DNA from: Haloarcula sp. CBA1127
GTDB lineage: Archaea; Halobacteriota; Halobacteria; Halobacteriales; Haloarculaceae
Length of the DNA: 64,000 bases
Direction: 5' to 3'
Assembly: GCF_001485575.1 (NCBI RefSeq)
Contig: NZ_BCNB01000002.1
Coordinates: 248,001-312,000, forward strand
A program made the position numbers and the translations under genes. Positions within the stretch are counted from its first letter, which is position 1, and the number at the start of each line of letters is the position of its first letter. The notes beneath the pieces were generated by a model. The model was not told the DNA's origin. It was given only the letters and a program-made list of their open reading frames with translations, and ran no database searches. Below, piece by piece: positions 9,241-19,240 of the stretch.

Positions 9241-10560
9241 ATGTCGGATAGAATCCAGCAATCACCCGCTAGTGACGGTATCCGCGAGGTTTCGAAGAAC
9301 TTGCCCGCGGTGGGACTAATCGCGACCGAGTCGAACGCTGAGTGGATCGCGGCTGAAATCCTTCGCATACATTCACGGGCACATCAGGCAATCGTTACAG
9401 CTGCTGTTGATGCTGACCTTCAGGCACTCACTTTTGCCAGGTGGCTTGATGCAGAGGTGGTTCTCCCTTCTGGAAACTGGGCTGAGACCGATACCCCTCG
9501 CGAGCGGTTGCGTCTGTTCGCTAAGCAAGCAGGGTATCCAGGACTCCTGTATCATGGTGAAGAGAAGGGATCAGTTAATCTCTCGGCGAGCCGCGAAGCC
9601 CTGGAGAGTACCGAGAAATTCACCGTCGACGCCCGTCTTGAACCTGTTACCGAGCCGGATCCGACCGTCATGGTCGGCATTCCCGCGTACAACGAGGCGG
9701 CGACGATTGGGGCAGTAGTGGAGTCTGCTAAGAACTATGTAGACACCGTTCTGGTGGTCGACGATGGGAGTACTGACGACACCGTCGAAGTCGCAGCGGC
9801 GGCCGGTGCGACAGTGTATGAGCACGACCGTAACATCGGGTATGGCGGTGCCCTCAACAGTATTTTTGACCAAGCTGACCGAGGTGACGCCGACCACTTG
9901 GTCATACTTGACGCCGATGGGCAGCACGACCCCAGTGATATCCCGGAATTAATCGAACAACAGCAGAAATCCGGAGCAGAAGTTGTCATCGGTAATCGGT
10001 TTGATCAGGATGCAGACACCGAGATCCCGTTGTACAGGCGGTTTGGCCTATTTGCGGTTAACCTCATGACAAACCTCAGCCTCGGAATCCTCAAGCCGGC
10101 AAATCAGATCAGCGATACACAGAGCGGATTCCGTGCGTATAGTACAGAGGCCATAACCTCGCTCGCTGAGGACAACTCAATCGGTGACCAGATGGATGCA
10201 AGTACCAATATTCTGTACCATGCCCACTCAAATAGCTACCAGATCACAGAGGTTCCGACGACGATAGATTACGACGTGGAGACTTCTAACAACCTTGGTC
10301 CAGTTGAGCATGGGCTTACGCTCGTTGGAAACATTATTCGGACGGTTGAGCGAGAACATCCTATTATGTTGCTCGGCGTGCCTGGTGTCTCCTGTGTTCT
10401 GATCGGATTTGTGTTTACTTACCTTACGATGTTTAGCTATCTTCAGTCCGGGACTTTCCCACTTGGACATGCTCTGGCTAGCACTACCTTCACAATTATT
10501 GGCATCCTCGCAGCTTTCACTGGGATCATTCTCCACTCCCTAGAATTGTACCGCCAATAG
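9241..10560 (+). CDS. Family 2 glycosyltransferase with C-terminal membrane anchor
   Basis: The protein has 439 residues from the ATG at 9241, preceded by a purine-rich 'ggagtggga'. The first 140 or so residues form an extra domain of unknown role with no membrane segment. A GT-A domain follows: 'GIPAYNEAATIG', 'VLVVDDGSTDDTVEVA', 'NIGYGGALN', the metal-binding 'ILDADGQHDP' and 'DTQSGFRAY'. These are features of the dolichyl-phosphate-sugar synthase branch of GT2. Two hydrophobic helices near residues 375-435 ('LLGVPGVSCVLIGFVFTYL' and a later one) anchor it to the membrane. It probably loads a sugar onto a lipid carrier for glycan or exopolysaccharide assembly. Confidence 0.85.
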   Translation: MSDRIQQSPASDGIREVSKNLPAVGLIATESNAEWIAAEILRIHSRAHQAIVTAAVDADLQALTFARWLDAEVVLPSGNWAETDTPRERLRLFAKQAGYPGLLYHGEEKGSVNLSASREALESTEKFTVDARLEPVTEPDPTVMVGIPAYNEAATIGAVVESAKNYVDTVLVVDDGSTDDTVEVAAAAGATVYEHDRNIGYGGALNSIFDQADRGDADHLVILDADGQHDPSDIPELIEQQQKSGAEVVIGNRFDQDADTEIPLYRRFGLFAVNLMTNLSLGILKPANQISDTQSGFRAYSTEAITSLAEDNSIGDQMDASTNILYHAHSNSYQITEVPTTIDYDVETSNNLGPVEHGLTLVGNIIRTVEREHPIMLLGVPGVSCVLIGFVFTYLTMFSYLQSGTFPLGHALASTTFTIIGILAAFTGIILHSLELYRQ

Positions 10561-10778
10561 CCGCCCGTTCAAGTATTCACCAGTCAAATTAGGCTTCGTA
10601 TCTTTCCTTCTCAGGTGTTGTTTACCAATATATCTGATTTTTGACTGGGAACAACTTCCGCATAACAAAGGGTAACCTATATTATTCGTAAGTCAATGCG
10701 GCACGAACCCATATCAGACTATCTGGAACGGGGACAGCGCTACGGGTCCATAATAAAACTACGGGAGGCACTGGATAC

Positions 10779-12059
10779 ATGACTATCTGCGTCCATGGGC
10801 TCGGCTATATCGGGCTTGCAACCGCATCGCTGTTCGCCAACGAAGGTACCGATGTCATTGGTTTCGATGTCAACGAAGATGTAATAGATCGTCTCCACGA
10901 GGGTGATCCCAAAGTCAGCGAACCGGCGCTTGAGTCGTACATTCAGGATGCGCTAGAGTGCAATCTAACGCCGAGCCGTCGTCCCCAACCCGCAGATGTG
11001 CACATAATCTGCGTTCCAACACCGTACGACGAACTGAACGACGAGGCAGATCTGACCTACGTGAAAGGCGCTGGGCGAAACGTGGCCAACGTTCTCAGGC
11101 CAGGCGACACCGTCATTCTGGAATCAACAGTGCCGCCGGGAACAACTACCGGAATCCTGGCGCCGATCATATCACGAGGCGATCTCAATGTCGGTGAAAA
11201 TGTCCACTTGGGGTACACGCCGGAGACGGTGATGCCAGGGAACACGCTCACAGAACTCCGAACCAACGATCGAATCGTCGGAGGTGTTGATGAAGCCTCG
11301 GTTAGCGCTATCAAGTCCCTCTACGAACCGCTTACCACCGGAGAGATACATGTCGCCGCTGACCCAACAACCGCCGAGTTCGTGAAACTCGCACAGAACG
11401 CTGAGCGAAACGTCAGTATCGCGTATGCTAACACGCTCGCCCTCCTCGCAGAGAACTACGGCATCGATGTGCGGTCTGCGATCAACCTCGCAAACAACCA
11501 TCCGCGGGTTGACATTTTGAGTCCTGGTCCAGGGGTAGGTGGACACTGTCTTCCTGTCGACCCACGGTTCCTGAGCGATGGTTCTGGTGCAACGGAGCTA
11601 ATCGATATAGCGAACCGGGTCAACGACAGGATGCCTGAGCACGTTATCAGATTACTTGAGGACGCTATCGACTCGCTCGAAAGTAAGACTGTAGCTGTTC
11701 TTGGAATCACGTACAAGGGTAACGTCAGCGATACTCGAAATAGTCCAGGCTTGGAAATAGCACAACTGCTCGGTAATGTCACGGTGGATACACCCCCGGC
11801 CATGGATGGGGGTTGGGACGAGGGGGCAGTCACTATCCACGACCCACGGGCGACGGACTCCAGACTACAGCTCGTCACGCTCGATACAGCAGTAAATGAC
11901 GCTGATGCGGTGGTATTTGGGGCAGCACACGATGAGTTTGCAGACCTTAACCCGGAAGACATCCGGTCGAAGATGACGGGCCGAACCGTGGTTGATCCGG
12001 TCGATGTAATCGACGTGGATCACTGGACTGAGCACGGGTTCGATGTCCGGACAATCTGA
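10779..12059 (+). CDS. wecC: UDP-N-acetyl-D-mannosamine dehydrogenase-type nucleotide-sugar dehydrogenase
   Basis: This 426-residue NAD-dependent dehydrogenase of the UDP-glucose/UDP-ManNAc dehydrogenase family oxidises C6 of a nucleotide sugar to the uronate. The NAD site 'VHGLGYIGLATASLFA' is at the start. 'ICVPTPYDE' and 'ESTVPPGTT' follow, the central domain has 'AEFVKLAQNAERNVSIAYAN', and the catalytic cysteine is C257 in 'GPGVGGHCLPVDP'. A good ribosome-binding sequence, ggagg, lies about 10 bp before the ATG. Because the next gene is a UDP-GlcNAc 2-epimerase, the substrate is most likely UDP-ManNAc, giving UDP-ManNAc uronate for the polysaccharide. Confidence 0.87.
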   Translation: MTICVHGLGYIGLATASLFANEGTDVIGFDVNEDVIDRLHEGDPKVSEPALESYIQDALECNLTPSRRPQPADVHIICVPTPYDELNDEADLTYVKGAGRNVANVLRPGDTVILESTVPPGTTTGILAPIISRGDLNVGENVHLGYTPETVMPGNTLTELRTNDRIVGGVDEASVSAIKSLYEPLTTGEIHVAADPTTAEFVKLAQNAERNVSIAYANTLALLAENYGIDVRSAINLANNHPRVDILSPGPGVGGHCLPVDPRFLSDGSGATELIDIANRVNDRMPEHVIRLLEDAIDSLESKTVAVLGITYKGNVSDTRNSPGLEIAQLLGNVTVDTPPAMDGGWDEGAVTIHDPRATDSRLQLVTLDTAVNDADAVVFGAAHDEFADLNPEDIRSKMTGRTVVDPVDVIDVDHWTEHGFDVRTI

Positions 12060-12226
12060 GTTGTTCTGGGAATACCATTCTGTTAGTAACAACTCCTTCG
12101 CGGACGCTGACCATTATCAACGGTGTAGGAGGCCCATAACAAATCTTGTTGACGACTCACGAAACGCTATGAAACTGATCGGGTGGAGATATTATCAGAA
12201 TTCCGACCTACGAGGCGAGGACGACA

Positions 12227-13342
12227 ATGACTGACAGCACTGTGGGTTTCATCCTCGGAACGCGTCCCGAGATTATCAAGTTAGCACCGGTAATCCAGGA
12301 GTGTCACCGGCGTGGCGTCGACACACACATCATCCACACTGGTCAGCATTATTCAGACTCGCTGGATACTGTCTTCTTCCGACAACTCGGGTTATCACCC
12401 CCAGATACGAACCTCGAAGTCGGATCTGACGATCACGGGGCGCAAACTGGTGCGATGCTCGCTGGCATTGAGAAAGAACTTCAAGATGCCGAGCCCACGG
12501 TGGTGTTTGTCCAAGGGGACACGAACTCGACTCTCGCAGGTGCATTAGCGGGAAGCAAGATGGATGTCGATGTAGCCCACGTCGAAGCTGGGCTTCGGAG
12601 TTTCGATGACGACATGCCCGAAGAGACGAACCGTGTCATCATCGATCACATCTCCGATTACCTCTTTCCCCCGACCGCCGAGACAGCGGCGTTGCTCCGT
12701 GACGAAGGGATTCCTGAGGACCGCATCACAGTCGCCGGAAATACGATCGTCGACGCAGTCGAAACTTTTGATGATGAAGCCGCAAACAAAAGTCAGATTC
12801 TGAGTGAACTCGGCGTTTCCGAAGGGCAGTTCGACCTATTGACTGCTCACCGGGCGGAAACAGTTGACGACCGGGAAGCCTTCGAGCGGATTCTCAGCGG
12901 TGTTGCACGGGCAAGCGCTCAAGCGGACCGGGAAGTCATCTACCCGATCCATCCCCGAGCGGAGGACCGCCTCGAAGAGTTCGGTATCGCAGTCCCCGAT
13001 CAAGTTCGTCTTATCGAGCCACTGGGGTTCTTCGATTTCCTCAGATTAGAGAGCACAGCGGACCTGGTGTTCACCGATTCAGGTGGTGTCCAAGAGGAGA
13101 CGAGCATCCTCGGGACACCGTGTGTGACGCTCAGGTATGGAACTGAACGCCCTGAGACGGCGTTTGTCGGTGCGAACTGCGTTGCTGGCCGGGAGCCGAG
13201 TAGTATCACTGCGGCGGCGACACAAATGCGCGGAAAGGCTGAGGATTGGACGACGCCTTTCGGAGATGGGACAGCCGCCATTCAGATACTCGATGCAGTT
13301 TCGGAACTCCCCGTCAGGGAACCTGTCACAGCGCCCGAGTAA
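12227..13342 (+). CDS. wecB: UDP-N-acetylglucosamine 2-epimerase (non-hydrolysing)
   Basis: This 371-residue protein of normal length interconverts UDP-GlcNAc and UDP-ManNAc. Family motifs occur in order: 'GTRPEIIKLAPVI', 'HTGQHYS', 'QGDTNST', 'HVEAGLRSFD', 'PEETNR', 'TAHRAETVD' and 'FTDSGGVQEE'. It lies 167 bp downstream of the wecC-like gene on the same strand. The pair supplies UDP-ManNAc uronate, an unusual sugar found in archaeal and bacterial surface polymers. Confidence 0.92.
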   Translation: MTDSTVGFILGTRPEIIKLAPVIQECHRRGVDTHIIHTGQHYSDSLDTVFFRQLGLSPPDTNLEVGSDDHGAQTGAMLAGIEKELQDAEPTVVFVQGDTNSTLAGALAGSKMDVDVAHVEAGLRSFDDDMPEETNRVIIDHISDYLFPPTAETAALLRDEGIPEDRITVAGNTIVDAVETFDDEAANKSQILSELGVSEGQFDLLTAHRAETVDDREAFERILSGVARASAQADREVIYPIHPRAEDRLEEFGIAVPDQVRLIEPLGFFDFLRLESTADLVFTDSGGVQEETSILGTPCVTLRYGTERPETAFVGANCVAGREPSSITAAATQMRGKAEDWTTPFGDGTAAIQILDAVSELPVREPVTAPE

Positions 13343-13640
13343 CCGGCCAGTAAGCACGGTGCGCCCGGTGCTGATTCGGGTAGTTTCCTGAGTACGAATT
13401 GACTGCTGCTCAACGACTTGTTTGGCCAGCGATAGAGGATGACGACCAAATCCGCACAACTGGAAGCCCGTGTTCTGTATGGTTGCTTTCCCGGTGGTAA
13501 TTTACCGACTGACAACAGGTTACTCTCCATCCAATTAGCTTATTTTTGGCCAGATTCCGGACGAGAGTTCTTGCTACTAATCGGTTACATCCACTGGTAG
13601 TAACTGTCTAATTTTATTACTACGCCCGCACCAAGCGATA
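13343..13640. other. Intergenic gap before the DUF1616 gene
   Basis: These 298 bases between same-strand genes hold a TATA-like element near their right end and no convincing open frame. The composition becomes AT-rich after 13530. Confidence 0.4.
13609..13620 (+). promoter_or_regulatory. TATA box for the DUF1616 gene
   Basis: The sequence 'taattttattac' lies 21-32 bp before the ATG at 13641, the spacing expected for a leaderless haloarchaeal transcript. It is inferred from position and composition only. Confidence 0.45.
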
Positions 13641-14618
13641 ATGGCTACTGATGCAGATGCGAACATCGAGACGGAGACGCTCCCGATCGATCTTCTGCTG
13701 ATCGGACTCCTCGGCTTCTGGCACCTCGGCGTTGCCCAGGGGTATTTCGAACAGTCTCCCGCAGGGGTTTTTTTAGGGTTGGGGGCGGTACTTGTTGCAC
13801 CGGGATACGCTCTAGTTGCGCTTCTATTCCCACGAGGCTCTTCTGAGTCAGGTGGACTGTTTGACAACCGGGAAGGACGAATATCTACCGGTGAACGACT
13901 CCTCCTTGCAGTCGGGAGCAGTGTCTGTATAGTTCCACTATTGGGGCTTGGGTTAATCTTGGGCTCGCTTGGTGCGACTACTGGATCGTATCAACTCTCT
14001 ATCGGAGTAACGACGGTACTCCTCACGTTTGCTGCAACGATCCGACGGTTGCAAGTGCCACCAGATGTGCGTTTCAGTCCCCTGCGGTGGGTGACAACTG
14101 TACGGAGCATAGCGGTTCTAAAACCCGCAGGCGGTGTCCCGGCGCTCCGTATTCTCCTTGTACTTGGCCTTCTTGTCTCCGGTACCGGGATCGGTTACGC
14201 GGCTATGTCAGCAGATCGGGGTGAACGGTTTACCGAGTTTGCGCTGGTAACTGAATCCGCCAACGGAGAACCCATAGCGTCTGAGTATCCGTCACAGATC
14301 CCGCTCGGCAGTTCTCGGACTGTTCAGGTCACCATCGGCAATCATGAAGGCCAAGATCTAAACTATACTGTTGTTGTCATTGCGCAGAGAATCGAGAACG
14401 GCAGTGTTCTGGCCACCGCACGGATTGACCGATTCAGAAACCGTGTCGCGGCGGGTGACACCCTCAAGCGGTCACACGAAATGTCCCCCACGCTGGTCGG
14501 TGATGACGTTCGTGTTTCATACCTCCTCTACCGCAATGAAGCACCCGTCGGGGCGAACCCTCGTCCCGAGAACGTGTATCGCCGCACACACATCTGGGTT
14601 AACGTCACCAGCGGCTGA
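13641..14618 (+). CDS. DUF1616 family membrane protein
   Basis: This 325-residue integral membrane protein has four predicted helices: about residues 16-36, 43-66, 85-130 (two close segments) and 172-193. The N-terminal region with 'GLGAVLVAPGYALVALLFPR' fits the archaeal DUF1616 family. After the last helix an extracellular domain of about 130 residues is beta-rich, with strands such as 'SRTVQVTIGNHEGQDLNYTV' typical of DUF1616 C-terminal parts. DUF1616 genes often sit in haloarchaeal glycosylation and exopolysaccharide clusters, as here. The biochemical role is unknown. Confidence 0.8.
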   Translation: MATDADANIETETLPIDLLLIGLLGFWHLGVAQGYFEQSPAGVFLGLGAVLVAPGYALVALLFPRGSSESGGLFDNREGRISTGERLLLAVGSSVCIVPLLGLGLILGSLGATTGSYQLSIGVTTVLLTFAATIRRLQVPPDVRFSPLRWVTTVRSIAVLKPAGGVPALRILLVLGLLVSGTGIGYAAMSADRGERFTEFALVTESANGEPIASEYPSQIPLGSSRTVQVTIGNHEGQDLNYTVVVIAQRIENGSVLATARIDRFRNRVAAGDTLKRSHEMSPTLVGDDVRVSYLLYRNEAPVGANPRPENVYRRTHIWVNVTSG

Positions 14619-14948
14619 CAGCATAGACTTGCGCTCCGCAAGGACCAAGCTAGCCCCGTAGTGATTATTCGAGAGGTGTCTTTTCTGCTATGTATGGTTA
14701 CCTATGCTTGGCACAGCACGCCTGTGAACAGCTCTTATTGTTTTCTAATACGGGATAGTATCAAAACGATGATTTCACAAGTCAGGAGGACTCTCAATTA
14801 TTGTAGACAGGATACCACAGGTATTGAAGCCAGATGTATTCTCATTCAGAATCAATACAGTTCCGCCACCAAATTCTGAAGGAGAAAATGAATTGCGAAG
14901 ACCGTTCGCAGCTCTATCACGTCGCACCTTCAAAAACACCGAAAAGGC
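14619..14948. other. AT-rich intergenic gap
   Basis: About 330 bases lie between convergent genes. No convincing gene, repeat or RNA was found. Several short open frames have neither family resemblance nor haloarchaeal composition. Confidence 0.4.
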
Positions 14949-15221
14949 TCAGACTACTGCAATGACCCGCTCAAATAGGAGGGAAAGGGTAATAAGCCAA
15001 CCGACAAGCTTGACGACCTGTAGCCGACGCCACCACTGCCCGTCTGCCAGCGGCGGGAACACCTCACTAGTTACGAGTAGGGTCAGAAACAGTCCGACAA
15101 GATAAACTCGAAGATCAGTGATGCCAACGACCCAGATAGTGGCTAGCGAGAGCGTTTCCAGAGTCACAAACGATACGAGAAACCACTGGAACCGACTCTG
15201 GCTAGGCCCTGACATCGACAT
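14949..15221 (-). CDS. Small polytopic membrane protein, unknown
   Basis: A 90-residue frame starts at the internal ATG at 15221 (an alternative ATG at 15248 gives 99). It contains three hydrophobic stretches ('FLVSFVTLETLSLATIWVV', 'LRVYLVGLFLTLLVTSEVF' and 'LVGWLITLSLLFERVIAVV') separated by basic residues, as in a three-helix membrane protein. The hydrophobic periodicity is hard to explain as noncoding sequence. It runs opposite to its neighbours inside the polysaccharide island. No family was recognised. Confidence 0.55.
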   Translation of the reverse strand: MSMSGPSQSRFQWFLVSFVTLETLSLATIWVVGITDLRVYLVGLFLTLLVTSEVFPPLADGQWWRRLQVVKLVGWLITLSLLFERVIAVV

Positions 15222-15519
15222 GGATGGTATCCACTTGGTCACCGGCATATGGATTACGTACTAAGCCATAGTGAGACCTGACAAATAGTAATTCCCCTGA
15301 AAAGCTAGGGTTCTGGTCGATAAGACATCGACTAACGATACGCTGTTTCATTATTTACGCGCTATCTCTTTCGAAACCAACCGAAGACATTGTCTGTATA
15401 ACATCAATTCAGACCTACCATCTTGGGAGGTTATCACTTCGCCCACAAACCACTCTTGTCTGTCGGTAGCAATGTTGTACTTAACTATACCGGCATAGAA
15501 ACTACAACTCAAAATTAAC

Positions 15520-16488
15520 ATGTCGGGGGAAAGCCGCACGAACGGTGAGAATCCGCTTGTGAGCGTAGTAATACCTACGTATGGGAGAGATGAACACCTG
15601 CCAGCCGCGATTAAAAGTGTACTTAAGCAACAGTACGACCGGATCGAACTTCTCGTCGTTGATGACGGATCACCGACACCGGTAGCGACGACATTACCCG
15701 AGGATATTTTGAGTGACGGGCGTGTGAAAACTCTCCGGCATGAAGAAAACAGGGGTGCAAATGTGGCCCGAAATACGGGTATTCAGACTTCAAACGGCGA
15801 TTATGTCGCGTTCCTCGACGACGATGACCGGTGGGACGAGACGAAGCTCAGGAAACAGGTCGATACGTTCACTGAATCACCACCCGAAACAGGAGTCGTT
15901 TACACGTGGGTCAAACGTGAGAGTCCGACTGGAACAACGGTTTCAACCCCATCTGCGGCGGGCGAGGTGGTCACAGATCTGCTGACCGGCGCAAATTTCG
16001 GACAGTTCTCTTCGGTTCTGGTCGACACTGCGGTGATCTCCGATGCCGGACTACCCGACGAAAGATTTCCCGCGTGGCAGGACCGTGAGTGGTTCTTCCG
16101 ACTCGCACAGGCTTGCGAGTTCCAACCGGTCCCGGAGACGCTTACGCATCGCCAAACTGGCCGAGAGGATAGCATCACAGCAAAGTTCGAACAGAAGCGA
16201 GACGTCGCCTATCCTCTGTTTGTCGAGAAGCACGGCAGCCTCGCAGCGGAGTACGGGAAATACTACAAGCGGACCTTTCTCGCGTCCATGCGACGCTCGC
16301 TTGCACGGTCAGCAATCCATGCTGGGCGGTACGACGAGGCCCGTAAGTACTTTTTACTGGCCTTTTTTGCCAACCCACTCTACCGTCCTGTCTACCCCCA
16401 TCTGCTACCTTCCTTGGGAGGGGAGTGGACCTACGAGGTTGTTGCGACCTTGCGTCGGAAACTGACAGAGACAATACCTGCAAAATGA
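15520..16488 (+). CDS. Family 2 glycosyltransferase
   Basis: This 322-residue soluble GT2 enzyme starts with 'VSVVIPTYGRDEHLPAAIKS'. The nucleotide-binding 'LLVVDDGSPTP' and the metal-binding 'FLDDDDRWDE' follow. The acceptor-side region contains 'DEREWFFRLA'-like sequence ('AWQDREWFFRL'), where the catalytic base usually lies. The C-terminal third is helical with a 'YDEARKYFLLAFFANPLYRPVYPHL'-type tail region common in these enzymes. It transfers a sugar from a nucleotide donor during assembly of the cluster's glycan. Donor and acceptor cannot be told. Confidence 0.87.
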   Translation: MSGESRTNGENPLVSVVIPTYGRDEHLPAAIKSVLKQQYDRIELLVVDDGSPTPVATTLPEDILSDGRVKTLRHEENRGANVARNTGIQTSNGDYVAFLDDDDRWDETKLRKQVDTFTESPPETGVVYTWVKRESPTGTTVSTPSAAGEVVTDLLTGANFGQFSSVLVDTAVISDAGLPDERFPAWQDREWFFRLAQACEFQPVPETLTHRQTGREDSITAKFEQKRDVAYPLFVEKHGSLAAEYGKYYKRTFLASMRRSLARSAIHAGRYDEARKYFLLAFFANPLYRPVYPHLLPSLGGEWTYEVVATLRRKLTETIPAK

Positions 16489-16797
16489 GGCCGTTCTGTG
16501 GTATTCGGCTTTGGAATCCCATTCTTACCTGGTCTCAGTTGACAACATTTCTGTCTGCTCAAGCAAAGTCAATCTGCTTGAAACGATTACGGATATCCGT
16601 ATGAATGTACCACCTCGACAAACTGGTAGGTACCACGACTAAAATACGGCACCGACTAACTCGAACGGATAGCTTCCGCCCGATAGCAATTTCTACTTAA
16701 CACAGTCTGTCCTACTTCAATGCCATCGGTCACATTAACTTTGGTACCGAACGAATCCAGTGACTAACAAAGTCTATCTGACGGGTCCAACACGATA
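16489..16797. other. AT-rich intergenic gap
   Basis: These 309 bases between two same-strand glycosyltransferase genes presumably hold the promoter of the second. No clear TATA box at a leaderless distance, no gene and no repeat was seen. Confidence 0.35.
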
Positions 16798-18006
16798 ATG
16801 GACGAGCCGACGCCTTCAGACAGTGCTGGTTCTGCTGTCTCGACAGTAGCCGAACAGAATATTCCAGCTGCGACGGACAGCGACCGACCACTGCTGGCCT
16901 TCTTTATTCCGGATCTCTCCGTCGGCGGTGCAGAGCAGGTCGCGATCACAATCGCGAATGGACTAGCCACCCGAGGGTACGACATTGACCTTCTCCTGTC
17001 ACGGGCGAGCGGTGAACTCCGGGCAGAGTTGTCTGAGCAGGTCTCTATCGTCGAGCTTCCACCATCGACAACGCCAGTGGTGGGGGTGGCCGCACATCTG
17101 CCGTTTCTAGCCACATATTTAAATAAACACAAGCCAGCAGCGTTGTTTCCCCATCTTGAACACCCAAGCATTGTCTCGCTCGCCATCAATAAATTCCTTG
17201 ACATCGAGACTACCGTGATTCCGACGCAACACTCTGCGTTCGGACACGAAGTGGAGGCGACATCGAAAGATCAGATAGTCAGACAAATCGTCCCTCGGCT
17301 TTACCCCGCCTCGGATCAAATCATCAGTGTTTCCGAGGGCGTCGCAGACAGCCTCACTGACAGGACTCCAGTCGAACGCTCGGACATCTCAGTACTTTAC
17401 AATCCTGTGGATGTCGAACAGATTCGTCGGCGGGCCAGCCAAACAGTTGATCACGACTGGGTAGAGAACGATGATCGGGATGTCGTCTTATTTGTTGGGC
17501 GACATGCACGTCAAAAGAACCTGGATGGATGGGTCCGTGCGTTCGAGAAGGTAGTCAGTAGGAATGCGAATGCACGTGCAATCATAGCAGGAAAAGGACC
17601 GTGCCGAGCGAAAGTTCAGGCGACGGTCGAGCGACTGGGCCTGTCAGACGAGGTGTCGCTTCCTGGATTCGTCGATAACCCGTATCGGTATATGGCAAAG
17701 TCAGACGTTTTTCTCCTCTCCTCCCGGTATGAAGGGCTACCGACGGTCCTGATCGAGTGTTTGGCGGTTGGATGTCCGATCGTTTCAACGGACTGTCCGA
17801 GCGGTCCAAGGGAAATTCTCTCCGATGGAGAGTACGGGATACTTGTCCCCAGGGATGATGTGGATGGATTGGCTAACGCAGTCCGTGATATGCTTGCTGA
17901 TCCTCCCGATCCTGACCGGTTGCGGTCCCGCGCCGACGACTTCTCGCCGCGACCTGTGTTTGACGAGTACGAGCGGTTTCTCGGAGAGCACGTCTTCACA
18001 ACCTAA
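16798..18006 (+). CDS. Family 4 glycosyltransferase
   Basis: This 402-residue enzyme has a GT-B layout. The N-terminal acceptor half begins with 'FIPDLSVGGAEQVAITIANG'. The C-terminal donor half has 'VLFVGRHARQKNLDGWVRAF' and the nucleotide-sugar motif 'SRYEGLPTVLIECLAVG' with the EX7E-type glutamates, then 'CPSGPREIL'. It resembles GalNAc/GlcNAc-type transferases of capsule clusters. It likely acts at the cytoplasmic membrane face on a lipid-linked intermediate. It is convergent, 16 bp apart, with the next glycosyltransferase gene. Confidence 0.87.
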   Translation: MDEPTPSDSAGSAVSTVAEQNIPAATDSDRPLLAFFIPDLSVGGAEQVAITIANGLATRGYDIDLLLSRASGELRAELSEQVSIVELPPSTTPVVGVAAHLPFLATYLNKHKPAALFPHLEHPSIVSLAINKFLDIETTVIPTQHSAFGHEVEATSKDQIVRQIVPRLYPASDQIISVSEGVADSLTDRTPVERSDISVLYNPVDVEQIRRRASQTVDHDWVENDDRDVVLFVGRHARQKNLDGWVRAFEKVVSRNANARAIIAGKGPCRAKVQATVERLGLSDEVSLPGFVDNPYRYMAKSDVFLLSSRYEGLPTVLIECLAVGCPIVSTDCPSGPREILSDGEYGILVPRDDVDGLANAVRDMLADPPDPDRLRSRADDFSPRPVFDEYERFLGEHVFTT

Positions 18007-18022
18007 CACTATCTGGTGGACA

Positions 18023-19240
18023 TTAGTCCAAGACTTCAGCCGCTGGGAGCTGGCCGTCAGCGATGACTGATTCGTGGAGGTTCGCAAGTCGCTGACCGTG
18101 AGCTTCCCACGTCCATCCCTTCGATACCAACCGTTCCTTGCCGTTTGTTCCCATCCGCTCTCGCTCTTTTGGATTGGTGATGAGACTGTTCAGGGCAGTG
18201 GCAAGCGCATCGGAGTCTTTCTTTGGGATCAAGAGGCCTGTCTCCCCGTCCACCACCTGTTCTGGGATACCGGATACAGCTGAGGCGACAACCGCAGTTT
18301 CGCTGGCCATCGACTCGTATATCGTGTTCGGTCGACCTTCTGCGTGGCTTGGGAGCATGAAAATATCTGCGGCAGCGAACCACCGCCGGAGACCCAGCGG
18401 TGGGACTTCCCAGAGGACCCGATAGTTCTCGTGGTGACTATCTTTGAGTTCAGCGATGAGGTCTGTGCGGAGATCACCGTAATGACCGACGAAAACGAAG
18501 GCTACGTCGTCGTTATGAATTTCATCTAGGGCTTCACAAATCTCGTTAATCCCTTTTCGTTCCGTGTACCCACCACAGAACATGATCAGTGTGGTATCTC
18601 CATCAATTCCCAGTTCTCGCCGAATCGCCGCCTCGTTGTCCGTCGGATACCGCGCTGGATTCGCCCCGTTCGGGAGCACAGTAGCTTTCGGCGTTTCGGT
18701 GATATTGTTGGCGATTCGTGCGAGCGACTCACTCACACAAAAGATGCCGTCCGCGTAATTGAGGGTCTCTCTGATTTTTCTCCGACTGGTCTGTGAGAGG
18801 TTATAGAAGTTGTTTAAAATTTTCCCACGTCCCATGACTGTCAGCGGGACATCGTTGCGCCTACAATACGGCACTAACCCGTAGCCATCATAGTGGATGT
18901 GGCCAGCATGGCAAATATCCGGTATCTCAAAGTTTGTTGAGATGTACTCCGGGAGCATTTTCGAAAACGACCGTGACGACAACGTGTATTTAAATATTTT
19001 CTGCGGTAATAAGTAGAGAAATCTAGGGTAATGGACCTCGTGAGAACTGTAATCATGTCGGCTCGGTATGTCGCCGAACTCGGAGTAGGGACCTATTGGA
19101 GGCGCTCTCGGACGAGGAGTAACGACATCTAGACTAGTGTCTGTCATACTGAGCGCCCTGATGGATCGGAAATTGAACAGCCCCATGTAGGGATTAAAGG
19201 GGTCTGGATGGTTCATCGCGCTCACGACCGCATCGTACAT
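18023..19240 (-). CDS. Family 4 glycosyltransferase (minus strand)
   Basis: The protein has 405 residues. The donor-binding half is clear: 'IMFCGGYTERKGINEICEAL', 'PSHAEGRPNTIYESMASE' with the EX7E glutamates, and 'VSGIPEQVVDGETGLLIP'. The N-terminal half is less typical and shows aromatic-rich segments ('YPRFLYLLPQKIFKYTL'), possibly a membrane-associated acceptor site. It is read opposite to most genes of the cluster and has AT-rich flanks, which suggests a separately acquired or inverted segment. It presumably adds a sugar to the polysaccharide or glycan made by the island. Confidence 0.85.
   Translation of the reverse strand: MYDAVVSAMNHPDPFNPYMGLFNFRSIRALSMTDTSLDVVTPRPRAPPIGPYSEFGDIPSRHDYSSHEVHYPRFLYLLPQKIFKYTLSSRSFSKMLPEYISTNFEIPDICHAGHIHYDGYGLVPYCRRNDVPLTVMGRGKILNNFYNLSQTSRRKIRETLNYADGIFCVSESLARIANNITETPKATVLPNGANPARYPTDNEAAIRRELGIDGDTTLIMFCGGYTERKGINEICEALDEIHNDDVAFVFVGHYGDLRTDLIAELKDSHHENYRVLWEVPPLGLRRWFAAADIFMLPSHAEGRPNTIYESMASETAVVASAVSGIPEQVVDGETGLLIPKKDSDALATALNSLITNPKERERMGTNGKERLVSKGWTWEAHGQRLANLHESVIADGQLPAAEVLD

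Noticed and set aside
15351-15539. 62-codon minus-strand frame with protein-like composition
   Set aside because: Its first codons overlap the start of the GT2 gene at 15520, and there is no promoter or family support; left out as a gene.
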